Source: Sulfuricellaceae bacterium (GTDB lineage: Bacteria > Pseudomonadota > Gammaproteobacteria > Burkholderiales > Sulfuricellaceae). Taken from it: a stretch of 62,892 nucleotides of DNA. Made by a program: the position numbers and the translations under genes. The DNA lies in contig JAUYFQ010000006.1 in the NCBI GenBank assembly GCA_030690895.1, forward strand, positions 1 through 62,892. Direction: 5' to 3'. Positions 1-7,781 of the stretch are shown here, piece by piece; within the stretch, counting starts at the first letter, position 1; every line of letters begins with the position of its first letter. The notes under the pieces are model-generated. The model had not been told where the DNA came from. It did not search any database and saw only the letters and a program-made list of their open reading frames with translations.

Positions 1-50
1 ACTTGCAAAACATTCTTTGCCAGATCGATCCCAATTGTCGTAATCTTCAT
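1..50 (-). CDS. IS110-family transposase, N-terminal fragment (runs off the window)
   Basis: The minus strand from position 50 reads MKITTIGIDLAKNVLQ and continues past the left edge. This is the characteristic start of IS110-family (DEDD) transposases; the Asp in GIDLAKN is the first catalytic residue of the RuvC-like domain. The ATG is preceded by GAGAGGCGACCGAA, an acceptable ribosome-binding site. Only 16 codons are visible, so whether the gene is intact cannot be judged. Confidence 0.72.
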   Translation of the reverse strand, partial: MKITTIGIDLAKNVLQ

Positions 51-133
51 TTCGGTCGCCTCTCTTCGTCAGTGGAAATATCTCATCTCCACTTTGGCAC
101 CTGGATGCCGTTAGGGGAAGGGGCGACCATCCC
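1..133 (-). mobile_element. Left part of an IS110-like insertion sequence
   Basis: The stretch upstream of the transposase start (51-133) contains ggtcgcc and its inverted copy ggcgacc about 65 bases apart and has no coding content, as expected for the subterminal non-coding end of an IS110 element. IS110 members lack long terminal inverted repeats, so the exact outer boundary (about 130-135) is an estimate. Confidence 0.5.
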
Positions 134-157
134 ATTAGTCACGTTGAAACGCGAAAC

Positions 158-185
158 TGTAGGTCGGCCTGAAGGCCGACCTACA
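158..185. repeat. 28-bp perfect palindrome (GTCGGCC/GGCCGAC family)
   Basis: TGTAGGTCGGCC, then TGAA, then GGCCGACCTACA forms a hairpin just outside the IS110-like end. The same GTCGGCCTGAAGGCCGAC core occurs twice more at 20074-20131, so this is a dispersed REP-like unit of this genome and not a one-off terminator. Confidence 0.75.
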
Positions 186-556
186 TACCATTGCGATCCA
201 TATTGACTGACTACTAGTAGGATGGTGCCTTGATGGCCATGAAAGGCACTTGATGTCCGCGTTATTTGCTTGTCGGGACTTGTAGATCAGCGCGTGAATG
301 CTTGCATTGTTGGTGGTGGCCGTATTGCAGAATCCCGACGGTGCAACGATATTCCTGCTGATGTGTTGCACGGTTGGCAACCGCACATGATCCGGGGTGT
401 GGTGTCCGGGATGGCGAGAAAGAAGTTTGGGCTCAATGTAGTGTCCACCAAGGTGGCCGGTGGCGAACGTGTCTATCGCACACATGAGGCGGTCGAATGC
501 CTGCTCTCTGGCAAAAGTTATTGATTCTTCACCAGAAAACAGGTCTGTTGCGGCGA
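186..556. other. Intergenic stretch without a recognisable gene
   Basis: About 370 bases between the palindrome and the small membrane protein gene. Open frames exist on both strands (for example a minus-strand frame through 135-653), but the translations show no family motif and no good start site. It may be decayed sequence next to the insertion element; I see nothing definite in it. Confidence 0.4.
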
Positions 557-745
557 TTACTTCATCGGGCAGGAATTCATGCCCAGCAGCGGGTAAAACG
601 GGCAGAACTTCATCACGCCGGTAAGCAGCGGAATGATGCCAGCCCAGGTCCATGGCGCGCCTATTCCGGCAATCGCCAGGCCAATCAATACCACGCCAAC
701 CAAGATGCGCAGAATCCGGTCAATACCGCCAACGTTTACTTTCAT
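557..745 (-). CDS. Small inner-membrane protein, DUF2892 (YgaP transmembrane-domain) family
   Basis: A 62-residue protein starting MKVNVGGIDRILR, with two closely spaced hydrophobic segments separated by a short GAPWTW turn and ending CPFYPLLGMNSC. This matches the DUF2892 family, which occurs alone or as the membrane anchor of rhodanese proteins such as YgaP. The ATG at 745 is preferred over the upstream in-frame start because GAGGAAAACATC precedes it and the family begins exactly there. The two cysteines near the C-terminus are usual for the family. Function is unknown; a link to sulfur chemistry is only suggested by the rhodanese fusions known elsewhere. Confidence 0.85.
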   Translation of the reverse strand: MKVNVGGIDRILRILVGVVLIGLAIAGIGAPWTWAGIIPLLTGVMKFCPFYPLLGMNSCPMK

Positions 746-838
746 GATGTTTTCCTCGTATTTAAGTCCGGCATGTGCCAGGGTGGTGACATTAAACACC
801 AGGCACGGTAGTCGCGTCAGTGACAAAAGTCACATGGA

Positions 839-3079
839 TCAGCTTCCTACCCTGCCGCCATCGTTTTTGGTGATGACGATGGTCGCCGAACGGGGGCGGG
901 CGGAACTGCCGCCTGAGCCATACCCGGCATTGCCCGGCCAGTGGCTGGTGTATTTGCTGGGGTCGGCAATGTTTGTCCGAGCAGTCGTTTCGCCGGGGTG
1001 CTGGATGTTGATGAACAGCGCCTTGCCATCCGGTGTTTCGCAGGCGCCGGTGATTTCGCAGGCTGCCGGGCCGACCAGGAAACGTTTCAGCGTATCGGTC
1101 GTCGGTTGCTTGCCAACATAGGTGTCCACATTGAGTTTGCTGCCGTCTGCCTTGGCATACGAGAGGGTCAGCTTGTTCCCGTCTCCCACTTTGCCGGGCA
1201 GGGCGGCCAGCATCATGCAATTGGTGACATCCGAGTAGGCGCCATCATCGGTCTGAATCCAGCAAATCCCGGTGGATGTGCTGAATACCAGGCCGTCCGG
1301 GCTGGAGAAATCCTGGTCGGCGGTCAGGTTAGAGAGGTTGACGCCTGCGGTCGATGCTGTGGATTCGGCTCCAAACAGGTAAACATCCCAGGTAAATCCG
1401 GTAGCCGAGGCTTCGCCGCCACTCTCCGCGATACGGATGATGTGGCCGTTGGGATTGCCTTTCTGTTCGGTGCTGCCTTTCATGTCGGTGTAGTAGCGAG
1501 GATTGGCGCTGTCCGGTGCCAACTGTGGCGAACTGGACGGTTCGACCCGACGGTTGCTGTTGTTGGTCAGCGTGAAATACACCTCGCCCGTGGCCGGGTT
1601 GACGTTACACCACTCGGGTCTATCCATTTTGGTGGCGGATACGGCGTCTCCGGCCAGGCGGGAGTTTACGCAAACATCGGCCTGGTCGGCAAAAGTGTAA
1701 GCGGCATAAGCCGCAATGCTGGCATTGGCAATGGATAGCTCAATCCACTGACCAGAGCCGTCGGCGTTGAATTTCGCCACATAGAGTTTGCCGCTGTCCA
1801 GGTATTTGCTGCCGGTTGCCAGACGGTCGCTGGAGTTTGCGTCAGCGCTGCTCCAGTTAGCGCTGGAGACCCATTTGTAGATGTACTCGTTGCGGGAGTC
1901 GTCGCCTTGATAAACGGCCAGCGGCTTGCCTTCGACCGGGCGCGAAAAAGCCGCCGCTTCATGGGCGAAGCGCCCCAGCGCCGTGTGCTTGCGGGCCTTT
2001 CTGGTTCTGTCGTAGGGATCGACCTCGACGATGTAGCCCATGCCATTCAATTCGTTGCGGTAGTCGTCGCTGCCATCGGTGGATGTGCCGGTCTTGCTGA
2101 TATTCCAGCGCTGATATTTGTCGTCCGATCCGCCGGTTTCCCAGCCATGGCGGCTGGCTGCGCCCTGCTTGCGACCATAGCGGTTGAGCGAGGTGACGCT
2201 TTTATCCGTGCCGCGTGCAGCATCATCGGTTGCGCTGCGCGTGAAATAGCCTGACCAGTTTTCTTCGCCAGACAATAGCGTCCCCCAAGGCGTGCGCCCT
2301 GTTCCACAATTGTTCAGGGTGCCGCGCGTCATGGCGCCATCAGGCGAGTATTTTGTTTTCAGGAGCGCGCTGCCGCTGGCTGTGCCGTGAATTTCCACCG
2401 GCGTCAGGCAGTGAATGCGGAAGTTGTAGGCAGAGCTGCTCACATATGAAAACTTGTTATCGGTTTTTTTGATCTCAAAGACAGAAATTCCGTGAATGGC
2501 GGTTTCCTTGTCCACTTCTGATGCCGGGCGGGGCAGGGTGGCAGTGCCGCCGTCTGTGTGCAGAAAGAAGGAAGGCGTACTGGTATCTTCGTTGGTGGTC
2601 GCCTCATGGTTCATGCCGATCAGGGCGCGGTCATTGCTCAATGAGGATGGCAGGCCTTCTGCAGAAAACCCGAAATATTCCATGCCATCGTGGTGATCCC
2701 CGGCGCGATTCTCAAAATCCATGTCGCTGCCATCGTTCTTGTAGGCTGGCGTGCTGGCGGACAAGGGGTCGCCCAAAGCATACAGCACTGAATAACTATA
2801 GCCTTCCGGCACCAGAACCAAATCAGCCAGACTTTTTGGAACAGCTTTGAAACCAAGCAGCTTTTCGATCGGAGTGGTTTCGCTGGCATCACTGTTACAG
2901 GCAGACAGGGATATTCCGCCAAAAATCGCCATCGCGCCGGTACTGGCGCTGCCAAGCAGAAAGTCGCGGCGGTTCAGGCGAGCAGCCAATATTGAATCAA
3001 AAGAGGGGCTGGCTGAATCGTTGTAACCGATATCGTCCGGGTCGATTTGACGCGCGGGCAGCGGGTGGTGTTCGTTCAT
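839..3079 (-). CDS. phoX: PhoX-family (DUF839) Tat-exported phosphatase
   Basis: A 746-residue protein of the PhoX/DUF839 family, calcium- and iron-dependent alkaline phosphatases that release phosphate from phosphomonoesters outside the cytoplasm. A twin-arginine motif (LNRRDFLLG, Arg37-Arg38) is followed by a hydrophobic stretch ending LSAC at Cys61, so it may be a Tat-exported lipoprotein. Family landmarks include GMNHE near residue 170, LLSGEENWSG, and the C-terminal NIQHPGE typical of PhoX. The start at 3079 is chosen because AGGAAATGTC precedes it; the longer frame adds 16 residues with no ribosome-binding site. It stands alone, followed upstream by a divergently spaced Crp/Fnr regulator gene on the same strand. 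Substrate specificity is inferred from family only. Confidence 0.88.
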   Translation of the reverse strand: MNEHHPLPARQIDPDDIGYNDSASPSFDSILAARLNRRDFLLGSASTGAMAIFGGISLSACNSDASETTPIEKLLGFKAVPKSLADLVLVPEGYSYSVLYALGDPLSASTPAYKNDGSDMDFENRAGDHHDGMEYFGFSAEGLPSSLSNDRALIGMNHEATTNEDTSTPSFFLHTDGGTATLPRPASEVDKETAIHGISVFEIKKTDNKFSYVSSSAYNFRIHCLTPVEIHGTASGSALLKTKYSPDGAMTRGTLNNCGTGRTPWGTLLSGEENWSGYFTRSATDDAARGTDKSVTSLNRYGRKQGAASRHGWETGGSDDKYQRWNISKTGTSTDGSDDYRNELNGMGYIVEVDPYDRTRKARKHTALGRFAHEAAAFSRPVEGKPLAVYQGDDSRNEYIYKWVSSANWSSADANSSDRLATGSKYLDSGKLYVAKFNADGSGQWIELSIANASIAAYAAYTFADQADVCVNSRLAGDAVSATKMDRPEWCNVNPATGEVYFTLTNNSNRRVEPSSSPQLAPDSANPRYYTDMKGSTEQKGNPNGHIIRIAESGGEASATGFTWDVYLFGAESTASTAGVNLSNLTADQDFSSPDGLVFSTSTGICWIQTDDGAYSDVTNCMMLAALPGKVGDGNKLTLSYAKADGSKLNVDTYVGKQPTTDTLKRFLVGPAACEITGACETPDGKALFINIQHPGETTARTNIADPSKYTSHWPGNAGYGSGGSSARPRSATIVITKNDGGRVGS

Positions 3080-3155
3080 GACATTTCCTGGCTGTTTGGA
3101 GGGAAAATGGAATGGTAGCCATTCCATGTGTCAGAAATTTGACAGGAAATTCGGG

Positions 3156-3815
3156 TTACATGGCCGAATACTGCCGCAAGGCGGCGGGATCGAGAATTTC
3201 GATCTGTTCCCGGCCCAGCGCTACCCAGCCGCGCTCGGCGAAGCTCTTGAGCAGGCGGCTGACGATTTCGCGCACGCTGCCGAGTTCGTCGGCCAGTTGC
3301 TGGTGCGTTGCCTGTACCAAGCGGCCTTTGCCCAGAAGGAGACCGGCCAGGCGCTGGTCGAGTTTTCTGAAAGCGACTTCTTCTACCAGTTGCATCAGTT
3401 CCACGATACGTTCTGAAAAGAGGTGGAAGATGAAGTCGCGGAAGGCGGTATGGGGCAACAATTGTTCAAACGGTTTGCGCGGCAGGAACAGCAGCGTGGT
3501 TTCGCCCTCGGTTTCGCCTCGGGCGTTGTAGTCGCTGTGGCCGAGCAGACAGCTTGAGGTGACGATGCAGGTTTCTCCCGGCAACACGCGGTAGAGCGGG
3601 AGCACGCGGCCATTGGGGGCGGCCTTGATGACCCGGATTGCGCCGGAGAGGATGAAGGGAAACCCCATGCAGGGCTGGCGTTCGTCGAATAGAACCGTCC
3701 CGGCTGGAACTTGCATGGTCTGGGCCTGTTCCAGTGCGGCGTTCAGCAACGTCGACTCGATCGCGGCGAGCGTGGGATAGAGCTCAAGAATGCGGCGGTT
3801 CAGGTCAGCGTTCAT
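3156..3815 (-). CDS. Crp/Fnr-family transcriptional regulator
   Basis: 219 residues: an N-terminal cyclic-nucleotide-binding beta-barrel (about 20-130, with VPAGTVLFDE and FILSGAIRV) and a C-terminal winged helix (about 145-205) whose recognition region is THQQLADELGSVREIVSRLL, the Crp-type helix-turn-helix. The FNR-type N-terminal cysteine cluster is absent, so it is not a classical oxygen-sensing FNR; cysteines are present at CMGF and in CIVTSSCLLGH. Its effector is unknown. It lies 76 bases upstream of phoX on the same strand, which makes phoX a possible target but does not show it. Confidence 0.88.
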   Translation of the reverse strand: MNADLNRRILELYPTLAAIESTLLNAALEQAQTMQVPAGTVLFDERQPCMGFPFILSGAIRVIKAAPNGRVLPLYRVLPGETCIVTSSCLLGHSDYNARGETEGETTLLFLPRKPFEQLLPHTAFRDFIFHLFSERIVELMQLVEEVAFRKLDQRLAGLLLGKGRLVQATHQQLADELGSVREIVSRLLKSFAERGWVALGREQIEILDPAALRQYSAM

Positions 3816-3832
3816 CCTTGAAACCTCATTTC

Positions 3833-3975
3833 GACCACGAAATACATGAAATACACGAAAAAATCAGTATATTGGATTTGTTTATCCATTCACCCGCCGG
3901 GAGGCGAGGTATTGCAGGGCATCTTTTTGAATTATTTCGTGTATTTTGTGTGTTTCGTGGTTCAACTGAATTTTT
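3833..3975. repeat. Modular palindromic repeat, copy 1 (CCACGAAA...TTTCGTGG)
   Basis: An AT-rich element whose outer arms are inverted copies (ccacgaaatacatgaaatac and gtattttgtgtgtttcgtgg) around a small internal hairpin (ttcacccgccgggaggcga). A second copy with the same layout and the same right-hand tail (caactga...ttt...ttcattc) lies at 5435-5585, and a GC-richer relative at 48484-48597. No coding content. Confidence 0.75.
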
Positions 3976-3980
3976 CAGGT

Positions 3981-4767
3981 TCATTCGGAAACTCCAAATG
4001 GGAGTAAAACGGTGAAGGTGCTGCCATGAGCGGGCTGACTTTCTACACGAATTTCCCCGCCCATCAGTTCCACCAGCCGTTTGGTCAGCGCCAGGCCGAT
4101 ACCGGTTCCGCCATACTGGCGCGTGGAGGATGAATCTCCCTGGGAAAAAGCCCGGAAGAGTCGCTGCAACTGGTCCTCGCTCATGCCGATGCCGGAGTCC
4201 TTGATGTCGAAGCGAAGCATGGCAACCTGGCTGGATTTTTCCAGTAGCGTGGCCTGGAGATGGATGCCGCCTGCCTGGGTAAACTTGATGGCATTGTCCA
4301 GCAGGTTGTCGAGAATCTGCCCCAGACGTTTGCTATCGCCCATCAGAATGGGCGGAATGTTCGGGTCGAGCCTGGTTTCAAATGATAGGCCTTTCTTTGT
4401 CGCCTGGCTGCGCGCTTGTTCCTGAGTCTGACTCATGCGGTCGGAAAACAGGAAATCGCTCTGTGTCAAAGCCATGTCGCCGGATTCGATACTGGAAAAA
4501 TCAAGGATGTTGTTGAGTATGTCCAGCAGGTCGTGCGAGGACTGTTTGATAATCGCAAGATATTCCTGCTGCTCCTGATCCAGTTCCGTATCCAGCGCCA
4601 GATCGCTCATGCCGATGCTGGATGCTGGCGGCAACGAGACGGTCAAGGCGCTGATCAAGAAAGAGCCAGAGGGTTGCAATGCAGACCAGCGTCAGCGCCA
4701 TCCCCAGGACGATATAAAACCGGTCTGGATGCTTGAACGAGCTGAGGTTTTGCTGGGATTCCGGCAT
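3981..4767 (-). pseudogene. Hybrid sensor histidine kinase remnant with internal deletion and frame change
   Basis: The 5' part (from 4767) encodes MPESQQNLSSFKHPDRFYIV followed by one membrane segment and LDQRLDRLVAASIQ, the normal start of a membrane kinase. At about 4615 the reading frame changes directly into IGMSDLALDTELDQEQQEYL, which in intact kinases follows the H-box (SHEIRTPMNGI). The sensor portion and the phospho-acceptor histidine are therefore missing. The remainder is a complete HATPase domain with N-box (DNLLDNAIKF), G1 (DSGIGM) and G2 (GGTGIGLAL), stopping at 3981 without a receiver domain. An ORF starting at 4679 in the second frame could still yield a 232-residue ATPase fragment, but it would lack the site of phosphorylation. 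Confidence 0.75.
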
Positions 4768-4783
4768 GGTAGAGACTCAAGCG

Positions 4784-5419
4784 TTAGCGAACATTACTGA
4801 CTAGAAAATCAGGCCCGGCGCAGGACTTGCGCGCCTTGTGGTCAACTTCGGCGGAGCAACTCACGGAATGCCCGCCCGTTTTGTCCAGACAAACAAGAAT
4901 TTCCTTCATGAAACGGCCGGAACCGCTACAGAAAACGGCGATGGACTCCGGGTTCATGCCGGGATTTATCCGGGCAAAGTCGGCTTTCAGTTGGTTCGAG
5001 TCTGCCCGGAATGGCGTCTTTGGCTGGCGGTAGGCTGTCGGGATGGAAATCGACTGCTTGGCTTTTTTCGAGAGTGCGTAATAAGCGTCCGGGACGAGGC
5101 CGGAACAGGTGCCATGTTTTTTCCACTCATGCGTGAATAAAAAATCGCTCGGATAAAGACCGGGAAATTTGTCGCGAGCATCTCTGGGCGCGGGCTGCTG
5201 CGTACAGTCGGACGGATAGCCGCGCCAGTATTGCGGCCATAGCCCGTGCAATACAAACCCCAGCGGCCTGCCACACTGCCCGCGATCGGATGGTCGCTCG
5301 GCACAATGATCGGGCGACCATGAAAGGGCAAGGACGTAGTAATCAAACTGGCCAGGCGTGCCGGAGGCGCACGCGCCGCCTGATAACAGCAGGGTCAGGG
5401 AAAGCAGCAGATTTCTCAT
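4784..5419 (-). CDS. Ribonuclease T2 family, secreted
   Basis: 211 residues with a signal peptide (MRNLLLSLTLLLSGGACAS) and both conserved active-site segments of RNase T2: CAS I as FVLHGLWPQ (catalytic His) and CAS II as HEWKKHGTC (Glu and His). Paired cysteines along the chain fit the disulfide pattern of the family. These enzymes cut RNA to 2',3'-cyclic phosphates, in bacteria usually in the periplasm (RNase I of E. coli is the same family), scavenging external or leaked RNA. It lies between the kinase remnant and a repeat element and is probably a single-gene unit. Confidence 0.92.
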   Translation of the reverse strand: MRNLLLSLTLLLSGGACASGTPGQFDYYVLALSWSPDHCAERPSDRGQCGRPLGFVLHGLWPQYWRGYPSDCTQQPAPRDARDKFPGLYPSDFLFTHEWKKHGTCSGLVPDAYYALSKKAKQSISIPTAYRQPKTPFRADSNQLKADFARINPGMNPESIAVFCSGSGRFMKEILVCLDKTGGHSVSCSAEVDHKARKSCAGPDFLVSNVR

Positions 5420-5434
5420 TCTATAAACCGCAAT

Positions 5435-5585
5435 TCAACCACGAAACACACAAAATACACTAAATATTCAAATAGATACATGGATTTGGCTCGTCACCGA
5501 ATGGGTGAATGAAAAAACACAGTCAACCAGTTGATTTATTTCGTGTATTTTGTGTGTTTCGTGGTCAACTGAGCTTTTTGGCTCA
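5435..5585. repeat. Modular palindromic repeat, copy 2 (CCACGAAA...TTTCGTGG)
   Basis: Inverted outer arms (aaccacgaaacacacaaaat and attttgtgtgtttcgtgg) with an internal hairpin tcaccgaatgggtga, the same organisation as 3833-3975. It fills the spacer between the feoB stop codon and the RNase T2 start codon and could act as a transcriptional boundary. Confidence 0.75.
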
Positions 5586-5586
5586 T

Positions 5587-7374
5587 TCAATATCCCAGCG
5601 CACGCGCCGCCTGATAAAAAGCAAAGCTTAGCAACCATGCCAGCCCCAGCGGCCAGACCAGCGCCAGCGCGGTGTAGGCGCGGCTGTGCGATTCGCTGCG
5701 GATAGTGGCGAGGGTGGAGAGGCAAGGGGTGTAGATCAGGGTAAAAAGCATGAAGCTATAAGCCTGCACCCAGTCCACTTGCTGCGCCATGGCGCTCATC
5801 AGCGCCGTGCCTTCCAGTCCGTAAATGACCGCCAGCGAGCCGATCACGATTTCCTTGGCGACGAAGCCGAAAATCAGCGCGATCGCCAGTTGCTGGTTGA
5901 TGCCGAGCGGGTCAAGCACGGGTGACAGAGCGTGGCCGATCATGCCGGCCCAGGTGTCGCTGCCCGCCGGGGTGGCGTCGAGCGGAAAATGTGTGAGTAT
6001 CCACACCAGCACCACGCCGCTGATGATGAACTTGCTCGCCCGTCCGAGAAAATGCCGTACTTCATGCCAGCCGCGCAAGACGATCTGACGCCAGGTGGGC
6101 AGGCGGTAGGGCGGCAATTCGAGGATAAAGGGCTCGTTGCTGCGATATTGTTTTCTGAACAGCAAGGCGGTGATGATCGCGGCGGCGAAACTGAACAGAT
6201 ACAGGCTGAACAGCACCAGCGGCGCGGTCTGGGGCGCGAACAGCGCGGTAGCGATAAAGACGAACACCTGCAGGCGCGCCGAACAGAGCGAGAACGGGAT
6301 CACCAGCATGGTCAGCAGGCGCAGGCTGCGCGAGCGCATGACGCGGGTGCCCATCAATGCCGGCACGTTGCAGCCGAAACCCATCAGCATCATCACAAAA
6401 CTGCGTCCGTCCAGGCCCATTTTCGCCATCAGCGCATCCATCAGAAAAGCCGCGCGCGACAGGTAGCCGCTGTCTTCCACCAGCGCCATGAACAGGAAAA
6501 ACAGGATGATGACGGGTACAAAGGCGGCGACGGTGCCGACCCCGTTGAAAATGCCATCCAGCAACAGGCCATGGAGCGGTGCGGGCAGGTTGAGCAGCAG
6601 CGGCTCCAATACCCCGCCCCGGAATAGCCCCAGCAGCCAGGCGACGCCGTCCTGCAAGGGTTTGCCGAGAATGAAAATGGCCTGAAACAGCGCATACATC
6701 ACGCCGAAAAATAGCGGCAGCCCCAGCCAGGGATGGAGCAAAACCGTATCGAGCCGATTGGTGAGGTTGTCCGGCAACTGGGTGGGTACTTGAACCGCAG
6801 ACCTAAGTACGCTCTCCATGCTGGCTTCAATCTGGTCGTCGAGTTGCAGGTGTTCGCGGACCTGAGCCGGATCGGTGGGGGTGGCGGTACGGATGGCGCT
6901 GGTAATGGCCTGGTATGCCTGCTCATAGCCGCTGCCGTATTTTGCGGAGAGCAGCACGACCGGCATCTCCATGGCCTGTTCCATCTTGGCGAGATCGACT
7001 GTGACTCCGAATTTTTTCGCCTCGTCCGCCATGTTGAGCAGCAGCAGTGCAGGCAGCCCAAGTTGCTTGAGTTGCAGGGCGATCGCGAGCTGGCGCTCGA
7101 TCTGGGTAGTGTTGAGGATGACCAGCACCAGATCAACTGGGTTGTTTTCCAGAAAATGCCGCACCACCAGTTCGTCATCAGAAAAGCCGTGGATGTCGTA
7201 CACGCCCGGCAAGTCGATGACCTCCACCATGGCATCGCCGAGCAACACCTTCGCGCTCATCAGATCCACGGTAATGCCAGGCCAGTTCCCGACGCGCGCC
7301 GAGGCGCCGGTCAGGCGGTTGAAAAAAGTCGATTTGCCGGTATTGGGCATGCCCAACAGGGCGATGCGTTTCAT
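5587..7374 (-). CDS. feoB: Ferrous iron transport protein B (GTPase-permease)
   Basis: 595 residues. An N-terminal G-domain shows G1 GMPNTGKST (8-16), G3 DLPG (54-57), G4 NMAD (about 113-116) and a SAK motif; the rest is a polytopic membrane region with the FeoB core (Gate) segments, including GFGCNVPALMGTRVMRS and the second Gate region. It imports Fe(II) across the inner membrane. The protein is shorter than the 770-residue E. coli FeoB: the helical spacer domain after the G-domain is reduced and there is little after the last membrane helices. It follows feoA in one operon, with a palindromic repeat in the 73-base spacer. Confidence 0.95.
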   Translation of the reverse strand: MKRIALLGMPNTGKSTFFNRLTGASARVGNWPGITVDLMSAKVLLGDAMVEVIDLPGVYDIHGFSDDELVVRHFLENNPVDLVLVILNTTQIERQLAIALQLKQLGLPALLLLNMADEAKKFGVTVDLAKMEQAMEMPVVLLSAKYGSGYEQAYQAITSAIRTATPTDPAQVREHLQLDDQIEASMESVLRSAVQVPTQLPDNLTNRLDTVLLHPWLGLPLFFGVMYALFQAIFILGKPLQDGVAWLLGLFRGGVLEPLLLNLPAPLHGLLLDGIFNGVGTVAAFVPVIILFFLFMALVEDSGYLSRAAFLMDALMAKMGLDGRSFVMMLMGFGCNVPALMGTRVMRSRSLRLLTMLVIPFSLCSARLQVFVFIATALFAPQTAPLVLFSLYLFSFAAAIITALLFRKQYRSNEPFILELPPYRLPTWRQIVLRGWHEVRHFLGRASKFIISGVVLVWILTHFPLDATPAGSDTWAGMIGHALSPVLDPLGINQQLAIALIFGFVAKEIVIGSLAVIYGLEGTALMSAMAQQVDWVQAYSFMLFTLIYTPCLSTLATIRSESHSRAYTALALVWPLGLAWLLSFAFYQAARALGY

Positions 7375-7384
7375 GTGAACAAGA

Positions 7385-7442
7385 ACTCGCGTAGCGAGCC
7401 TGCGTCCCTCTCTCCCTCTGGGAGAGAGTTAGGAGTGAGGGG
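7385..7442. repeat. Dispersed CTCTCCC/GGGAGAG palindromic repeat, copy in feoA-feoB spacer
   Basis: The sequence actcgcgtagcgagcctgcg followed by ccctctctccctctgggaga and a gagttaggagtgagggg tail. Near-identical copies occur at 41405-41463 (same strand sense) and 15752-15810 and 26070-26146 (opposite sense). It contains two stacked hairpins: ctcgcgtagcgag and ctctccctctgggagag. Confidence 0.8.
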
Positions 7443-7447
7443 AACGG

Positions 7448-7717
7448 TCACGACAACTGCCCTGTGACAGGCTTGGCGGCGGGATTGACAGCGATGCGTT
7501 GTGCGTCGCTGCGGCGCAACATGACGTCGGTGGTGCCGATGCGGACATGCAGCGGCCCTGCGAACTTCGCGCGACGTATCAGATCAATTCGCTTGCCGAT
7601 CCGAAAACCCATCGCGGCAAGGCGGTGGTAAAGCGCCTCTTCGGTATGCAGTGCGGCGATGGTAGCGGATTCACCGGGTTTTAGCGTGGAAAGTCTGACC
7701 GTGGACATGGTTGCCAT
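7448..7717 (-). CDS. feoA: Ferrous iron transport protein A
   Basis: 89 residues with an SH3-like FeoA fold signature: LSTLKPGESATIAAL, HRLAAMGFRIGKRIDLIRRA and VRIGTTDVMLRRSDAQRI. FeoA is a small cytoplasmic partner needed for FeoB-mediated Fe(II) uptake. It is the first gene of the feoAB operon. MSTVRL, three codons in, is an equally plausible start. The 30 bases upstream of the gene are AT-rich (aagaattgttcttgattatt on the plus strand), a possible Fur or promoter region, but no clear Fur box is seen. Confidence 0.9.
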   Translation of the reverse strand: MATMSTVRLSTLKPGESATIAALHTEEALYHRLAAMGFRIGKRIDLIRRAKFAGPLHVRIGTTDVMLRRSDAQRIAVNPAAKPVTGQLS

Positions 7718-7781
7718 TGTGCGTAAATAAGAATTGTTCTTGATTATTTCACAAAGAGCGGGGTTTGGAAAGCGGCGATCT

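Noticed and set aside
135..653. Minus-strand frame of 172 codons at the left end
   Set aside because: Runs through the palindrome and into the DUF2892 gene, without start signal or family similarity.
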